Source: Streptomyces sp. BHT-5-2
Lineage (GTDB): Bacteria; Actinomycetota; Actinomycetes; Streptomycetales; Streptomycetaceae
Assembly: GCF_019774615.1 (NCBI RefSeq)
Contig: NZ_CP081496.1
Coordinates: 4,464,001-4,528,000 of the forward strand
Reading direction: 5' to 3'
DNA: 64,000 nt
The position numbers and the translations under genes are program-made. Positions 59,923 through 64,000 of this stretch are shown here, one piece after another. The stretch's first letter is position 1, and each line of letters opens with the position of its first letter. The notes under the pieces were generated by a model. That model was not told the origin of the DNA, did not search any database, and saw only the letters and a list, made by a program, of their open reading frames with translations.

Positions 59923-60684
59923 ATGAGTACCCCGCTCCCCGGATTCGAGGATGTTGGGCGGCTCCGGGGTCGTGATCAGGGGGGTGGAGGCCAGGGAGCG
60001 GCTCACCGGCCCGGGGCAGCTGCCGGCGGCGACGGCCGGATCCGTCGGGAGCCGGCGCCCGGGGCGGTCCACGTGCCCGGGTGGCTGTCCCTGGACGAGC
60101 AGCGTGCTCTTGTCACCGCCTGCCGGGGGTGGGCGCGCGGCCCGGTGCCGATCCGGCACACCAAACTGCCGCGCGGTGGCGTGATGTCCGTCCAGACCGT
60201 GTGTATCGGCTGGCACTGGCAGCCGTACGCGTACACCCGCACCGCCGACGACGTGAACGGTGCGCGGGTCGCCGAATTCCCGGACTGGATGGTCGCGTTG
60301 GGCCGTCGGGCGCTGGCGGACGCCTATCAGGACACCGCGGCGGCCGCCGACTACACGCCGGACACCGCACTGATCAATTTCTATGACGGCGAGGCGAAAC
60401 TGGGCATGCACCAGGACAAGGAGGAGCACTCCAGTGCCCCGGTCGTCTCCCTCAGCATCGGTGACACCTGCGTCTTCCGCTTCGGCAACGCGGAGACCCG
60501 CACCAAGCCGTACACGGACATCGAGCTGGCGTCGGGGGATCTCTTCGTCTTCGGTGGCCCTTCGCGGTTCGTGTACCACGGTGTGCCGAAGGTCTGTCCG
60601 GGCACCGGCGACCCGACCACCGGCATCTCTGCCGGCCGTCTCAACATCACCATGCGCGTCACCGGACTCGACGGACTCGGCTGA
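59923..60684 (+). CDS. alkB: AlkB family alpha-ketoglutarate-dependent dioxygenase
   Basis: DNA/RNA demethylase of 253 residues. Iron ligands are His and Asp in GMHQDKEE and a second His in FVYHGVPKV; the 2-oxoglutarate Arg is in GRLNITMRV. The NFYDGEAKLGMHQDK core is characteristic. It removes 1-methyladenine and 3-methylcytosine lesions. The first 50 residues (Gly/Arg-rich) do not look like the family and might be a frameshifted or IS-affected N-terminus; a later start is possible. With ogt it forms an alkylation-repair pair. Confidence 0.9.
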   Translation: MSTPLPGFEDVGRLRGRDQGGGGQGAAHRPGAAAGGDGRIRREPAPGAVHVPGWLSLDEQRALVTACRGWARGPVPIRHTKLPRGGVMSVQTVCIGWHWQPYAYTRTADDVNGARVAEFPDWMVALGRRALADAYQDTAAAADYTPDTALINFYDGEAKLGMHQDKEEHSSAPVVSLSIGDTCVFRFGNAETRTKPYTDIELASGDLFVFGGPSRFVYHGVPKVCPGTGDPTTGISAGRLNITMRVTGLDGLG

Positions 60685-60723
60685 TCAACCCCGCAGGCTT
60701 GCGGGAGGAGGCAGACTGGACGC

Positions 60724-60960
60724 ATGTGCCGCAGCATCAAGACGCTCCGTCCGCCCGTCACGCCCGAGGTCCACGACGAGGACATCCGCGCCGCGGCCTT
60801 GCAGTACGTCCGCAAGGTCTCCGGATTCCGCGCTCCGGCCGCCCACAATCGCGAGGTCTTCGACCAGGCCGTGGCGAGCATCGCGGCGGCCACCCAGGAC
60901 CTCCTCAGCGGCCTCCAGGTCCGCGGCTCCGCGCCCGGCCCCGCCGGGCCGCGCCCGTAA
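60724..60960 (+). CDS. DUF2277 family protein
   Basis: Protein of 78 residues with the family hallmark MCRSIKTLRPP at the start (MCR-IKTL), then EIRAAALQYVRKVSGF-like and FDQAVASIAAATQDLL segments. Widespread in bacteria; function unknown. Confidence 0.85.
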   Translation: MCRSIKTLRPPVTPEVHDEDIRAAALQYVRKVSGFRAPAAHNREVFDQAVASIAAATQDLLSGLQVRGSAPGPAGPRP

Positions 60961-60966
60961 GCGGTA

Positions 60967-60994
60967 CGGGCGGTACAGACCGTCACACCGCCCG
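60967..60994. terminator. Weak hairpin between convergent genes
   Basis: CGGGCGGT (60967-60974) pairs with 60987-60994. Confidence 0.4.
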
Positions 60995-61002
60995 CCGGTG
61001 CC

Positions 61003-61998
61003 TCACCACTTGACCAGCGCCTGCACCGGAAGGTGATCGCTCGGAAACTGTCCGTCGAGGGAACAGGTGTTGATCGACGCGCGCCGCGTCCGTACCACCG
61101 GTGACGTCAGAATCCAGTCGACCCGATCGCCGTCCGGTACCAGCGGGCGATATCCGTGGAAGGTCCCGTACTGGGGGCTGCGCTCGTCGGCCGAATCCCA
61201 GCTGTCGACGAGGGTGCCGCCTTCGAGCATGGCGTCGTACACGGGATTCTTGTGCGCCGCGACATTGAAGTCGCCGGTCACGATGCGCGGCAGAGCCGGA
61301 TCCAGGGCGCTCAACCGATCCTTGATCAGTGCCGCCGAACGTTCCCGGGAATACTGCACGGCATGATCAAGGTGAGTGTTCAGTGCGTAGAATTCCGCCG
61401 GACCGCGCTTTTCTCCCCGGTCGTCGACGCTGCGCCGAAGGTCCCGGAAGCGGACCCAGGTGGCCATCCGGATCACGGTGTTGCCCCAGGTCCTGGACCC
61501 GATCACATAGGGCGTGTCGGAGAGCCAGAAGTGGTCGTACTCCAGGGGCGCGAGACGCCGCACGTCATAGAAGATCGCGGCGAATTCGTCCCGGCTGCCA
61601 CCGGCTCGGCCCGTACCCACCCAGGCGTAATGCGAACCGAGATCCACTGCGATATCGCGCAACTGCGCATACAGCCCCTCCTGCGTCCCGAGCAGGTGCG
61701 GGGCCTCCCGACGCAGCAGCTTCCGCATCGCCGGTCTGCGTTCGGCCCAGGAATTCGGGCGGGTATCCGATGCGTACCGCAGATTGAAGGTCATCAGCCG
61801 CAGCGCTTTCCCGCCATCGCCGTCTTCGGCGGCGTACGCGGTTTCCCCTCCGTACGCCGCCGGGACCGCTGACGCGGCAGTGCCGGCAGCCGCCGAAGCG
61901 GCCACCCCACGGAGCACGGCCCTCCGACTCAGGGCCGTGTCGCCCGCCGCCTCCCGAGAACCGTCGGAGGATTCAGCAGGGAAAGCACAGCTGCCCAT
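61003..61998 (-). CDS. Exported endonuclease/exonuclease/phosphatase family protein
   Basis: Protein of 331 residues. The N-terminus has a Tat-like twin arginine (SRRAVLRGVAAS) before a hydrophobic segment. The EEP fold is seen as MTFNLRYASD, LGTQEG, TGDFNV, YALNTHLDH and the C-terminal FPSDHLPVQA (SDHxP). Relatives cleave phosphoesters in nucleic acid, lipids or inositol phosphates; the export suggests extracellular phosphate scavenging or a nuclease. ATG 61998. Confidence 0.9.
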   Translation of the reverse strand: MGSCAFPAESSDGSREAAGDTALSRRAVLRGVAASAAAGTAASAVPAAYGGETAYAAEDGDGGKALRLMTFNLRYASDTRPNSWAERRPAMRKLLRREAPHLLGTQEGLYAQLRDIAVDLGSHYAWVGTGRAGGSRDEFAAIFYDVRRLAPLEYDHFWLSDTPYVIGSRTWGNTVIRMATWVRFRDLRRSVDDRGEKRGPAEFYALNTHLDHAVQYSRERSAALIKDRLSALDPALPRIVTGDFNVAAHKNPVYDAMLEGGTLVDSWDSADERSPQYGTFHGYRPLVPDGDRVDWILTSPVVRTRRASINTCSLDGQFPSDHLPVQALVKW

Positions 61999-62154
61999 AT
62001 GTCACTCCCGATTCCGTTTCCGGTCCCCGTTCGGCGGCTCCCGAAGTCTCGCTGCCATCCGCCCCCGTACGGGTCGTGGTTCAGGTTCGCGCGATCCTCG
62101 GCGTTCCGGAAGACTCCCGGAAATGAACTGCCGGAGAGGAACCGGCGACCGGAC

Positions 62155-62772
62155 CTAACGGTCGGCCGCGGGGCCCCGCCAGTCCTCGTGACGGATACGG
62201 GCCAGTTCACGCACGCCGCTGACCGTCCCCCATTCGTTCTTCCCCAGCCGTGACAGCGGGCGCAGCTTGCTGATTTCCGGGTGGCCGTCGACCATGACGT
62301 CCTCGGCGACCACGGCATGCACGACACGGCCGAAGACCACGGTCCCGTCACCGATTCGCAGGGTGCTGTGGAGTTCGCATTCCAGAGCCACCGGCGAAGC
62401 GGCGACCCGCAGCGGCTTCACCCGGAGGCTCGGCTCGGATTCGATCGCCGCCGCCTCGAACTCGCTCACGCCGTGCGGAAAGTCGGTGGCCGTGTCGTTG
62501 ATCTGCTCGAAGAGTTCCTCGGGCGTGAAGTTGACGACGAATTCACCGGTGGCCTCGATGTTCCGCAGGGTGTCCTTGCGGCCGACGGAGCTGAACTGCA
62601 CCACGGGCGGCGTCACGCTGGCGATGCTGAAGAAGGAGTGCGGCGCCAGGTTGGCGGTGCCCTCCTGGGACATCGTGGACACCCAGGCGATGGGCCGCGG
62701 CACGACGGTGGCGGTCAACAGCTTGTAGAAATCGTTGCGGGGCATGTCAGCAGGATTGAAGTCAACTCGCAT
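62155..62772 (-). CDS. Flavin reductase-like FMN-binding protein
   Basis: Protein of 205 residues of the flavin reductase/HpaC-like split-barrel family (RNDFYKLLTATVVPRPIAWVSTMSQEGTANLAPHSFFSIASVTPP; VVNFTPEELFEQINDTA). It would bind FMN and use NAD(P)H or act in a two-component system. ATG 62772 is preceded by GATACT at 7 bases and no ribosome site, a leaderless pattern. The frame stays open to 63048, but that part is a low-complexity shadow. Confidence 0.85.
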   Translation of the reverse strand: MRVDFNPADMPRNDFYKLLTATVVPRPIAWVSTMSQEGTANLAPHSFFSIASVTPPVVQFSSVGRKDTLRNIEATGEFVVNFTPEELFEQINDTATDFPHGVSEFEAAAIESEPSLRVKPLRVAASPVALECELHSTLRIGDGTVVFGRVVHAVVAEDVMVDGHPEISKLRPLSRLGKNEWGTVSGVRELARIRHEDWRGPAADR

Positions 62773-63533
62773 GGTGATCAGTATCCACCCACGGAGCCGG
62801 GGATTCCACGAACGATCCGCAGCACCGCGCCCGGGCGTGTACCCCCTTCGCCGGATCTCCCGATCTTCATGGAAAGCCTCGCGCAGGCTGCGTTCGTCCG
62901 TGTCGGCCGGCATCGGCAGGCGTTTCGCCAACTCGCGGCTGAAGCGGAGGACATGGAGTGTCGCGTCGGCCCAGCACGGTGGGCCGAGATGCGTCGGTGC
63001 GTCGGGCACGGCCGGCGGGCGCTGAAGCGCGGCCCGGGGCCGGACCAATTGGAGGGCTGCGGCCAGCGCGGGTGGTTCCGCCGCTCACTCGCGCCACTGC
63101 CGCCCGTGGTTTTCACACCAGCCGGCACCCCAGGGAACTCTCGTCATCACAGGTCACAAGGCGCGCCGCCGCCTCGGCGCACCGCAGGTGGTGACCTTTT
63201 AGTGATCAACTTTCAAAGTTTGACCACGAGTTGCACACATTCCCCTCTTCGAGCGGACTCTGATGCTCTACATTGAGCCTGCTTCGGATGACACGAGGCG
63301 ACAAATCGTGATCTTTAGGTCTTGCGCGACGGGCAGCCGGCAGCCGCACCACTGGTGCGTCCGCTGCCGCCTGGGTGGGGTGCTCAAGTAGCGCTGCAAC
63401 AGCCGGGGTTCGGATGTCATTCGCGGGGAGGGCGGGGGCCCTCCAGGGGGAAGAACGGCGCGGCGCGGGGGGCGAGGCCCCCCGAGGGGAGGGGCAGCGC
63501 GGGGGGCACGGGCCTCCCGAGGGGGGAGCCACC
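62773..63533. other. 761-bp divergent region
   Basis: It lies between the flavin reductase (leftward) and the glycosylphosphotransferase (rightward). Open frames here are shadows. It contains an A/T-rich block at about 63195-63330 with a palindrome, then a G-rich repeated block (63425-63530) with GGCC(T)CCCGAGGGG copies that may form G-quadruplex or hairpin structures. Confidence 0.5.
63208..63220. promoter_or_regulatory. 13-bp palindrome AACTTTCAAAGTT
   Basis: A perfect A/T-rich palindrome about 310 bases upstream of the glycosylphosphotransferase start, within an A/T-rich block of a G/C-rich genome; a possible operator. Confidence 0.4.
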
Positions 63534-64000
63534 GTGTGGAGCGAACACGTCGAACCCACTGAGGACCTGGGGGGGTCTGTGCAACAGGGGGAATTGGTCA
63601 ACCCGTTTGTGTCGGCACGCGGGTGTCCGGTGGACGGGGCAATCGGCCGGTCCGCGATCGACTGGGAGCAGCGGTACCGCCGTACCGTGATCACCAGCGA
63701 CACCCTGGCCACCGCCTTCGTGGTGGCGGCGATCGGCAAGTTCTTCGGGGCCCGGGACGCGGCCAACTGGCATGAGAAGTGGGGGATTCTCGCCTTCTGC
63801 ACCGAGCTGCTGGTGCTGGGGGCGCTGGCGGTGAGCCGGTCGTGGGCTCCGGCCGTGCTCGGCCAGGGCGCCGAGGAGTTCCGCCGGCTCGGACGCTCAC
63901 TGTTCACCGCGACGGTCGTACTGGCGCTCGGCGGGATAGCCCTCGCCTCGCACAACATCAAGCTCTGGATCTTCGTCGCGATCCCCACGATCGCGCTCGT
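63534..64000 (+). CDS. Polyprenyl glycosylphosphotransferase, N-terminal part
   Basis: The first about 155 residues of a protein cut off by the window end. It reads DWEQRYRRTVITSDTLATAFVVAAIGKFFGARDAANW, LAFCTELLVLGALAVSRSW, APAVLGQGAEEFRRLGRSLF and four hydrophobic helices, the membrane N-terminus of exopolysaccharide initiating sugar transferases (undecaprenyl-phosphate glucose phosphotransferase type). GTG 63534 follows GGGGAG. The gene continues beyond 64000. It would start synthesis of an exopolysaccharide. Confidence 0.75.
   Translation, partial: MWSEHVEPTEDLGGSVQQGELVNPFVSARGCPVDGAIGRSAIDWEQRYRRTVITSDTLATAFVVAAIGKFFGARDAANWHEKWGILAFCTELLVLGALAVSRSWAPAVLGQGAEEFRRLGRSLFTATVVLALGGIALASHNIKLWIFVAIPTIAL

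Overview
The window reads as a chromosome segment of a Streptomyces-type actinomycete. The DNA is very GC-rich with strong G/C bias at third codon positions. TTA leucine codons are rare and confined to a few genes. Actinomycete-specific families occur throughout: a class F sortase, a LAxTG surface protein, DinB/mycothiol-type enzymes, DUF6296, DUF2277, Mut7-C and a bL37-like mini ribosomal protein. Several genes look leaderless, with a TAnnnT -10 box 6-7 bases before the start codon. The gene density is ordinary, but the window carries four decayed genes and one insertion sequence, so it looks like accessory or arm-proximal DNA. No rRNA, tRNA or CRISPR array was seen.

Layout. 0-6.4 kb: FAD monooxygenase, membrane acyltransferase, a 3Fe-4S ferredoxin/ferredoxin reductase pair (electron supply for a P450 not encoded nearby), a headless coding relic and a GNAT acetyltransferase. 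6.4-11.2 kb: a polysaccharide deacetylase relic, then a mini-cluster of KAS III, acyl carrier protein and alpha/beta hydrolase (with a TTA codon), then a TetR regulator divergent from a second hydrolase across a perfect 21-bp palindrome. 11.3-17.2 kb: an IclR-controlled acyl-CoA operon (two family III CoA-transferases, two acyl-CoA dehydrogenases) with a perfect 22-bp palindrome between regulator and operon. 17.4-25 kb: histidine-phosphatase lipoprotein, GH15 glucoamylase/trehalase, an orphan KdpB without KdpA or KdpC, and an APC permease. 25-33.4 kb: secreted trypsin, methyltransferase, small enzymes, an L,D-transpeptidase, a possible toxin-antitoxin pair, hemerythrin and AraC proteins. 33.5-43.3 kb: MFS exporter, flavin monooxygenase, LAETG wall protein, GNAT, dihydrolipoyl dehydrogenase, and a MarR/DHA2 exporter operon whose exporter carries three extra Ig-like domains.

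43.5-64 kb: a bL37-like mini-gene, an agmatine deiminase relic, a second-type HemC, an MHS transporter, and the most interesting locus: a class F sortase next to a secreted Asp/His/Gly/Arg-repeat protein with a non-LPxTG sorting-like tail (47.5-49.2 kb). Then follow a Mut7-C RNase-like protein, a broken AAA ATPase and 11-bp tandem repeats, a cytochrome P450, a racemase, a TTA-containing Hxx-repeat small protein, a serine beta-lactamase-like protein, and the alkylation-repair pair ogt and alkB split by an IS110-family element. The end holds DUF2277, an exported endonuclease/exonuclease/phosphatase protein, a flavin reductase, and the start of a polyprenyl glycosylphosphotransferase cut by the window edge.

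Working together: the clearest functional units are the IclR acyl-CoA catabolic operon, the KAS III/ACP/hydrolase lipid mini-cluster under likely TetR and bldA control, the MarR/exporter pair, the sortase/substrate pair and the alkyl-damage repair pair. All assignments come from reading the sequence by eye; no database search or fold prediction was run.
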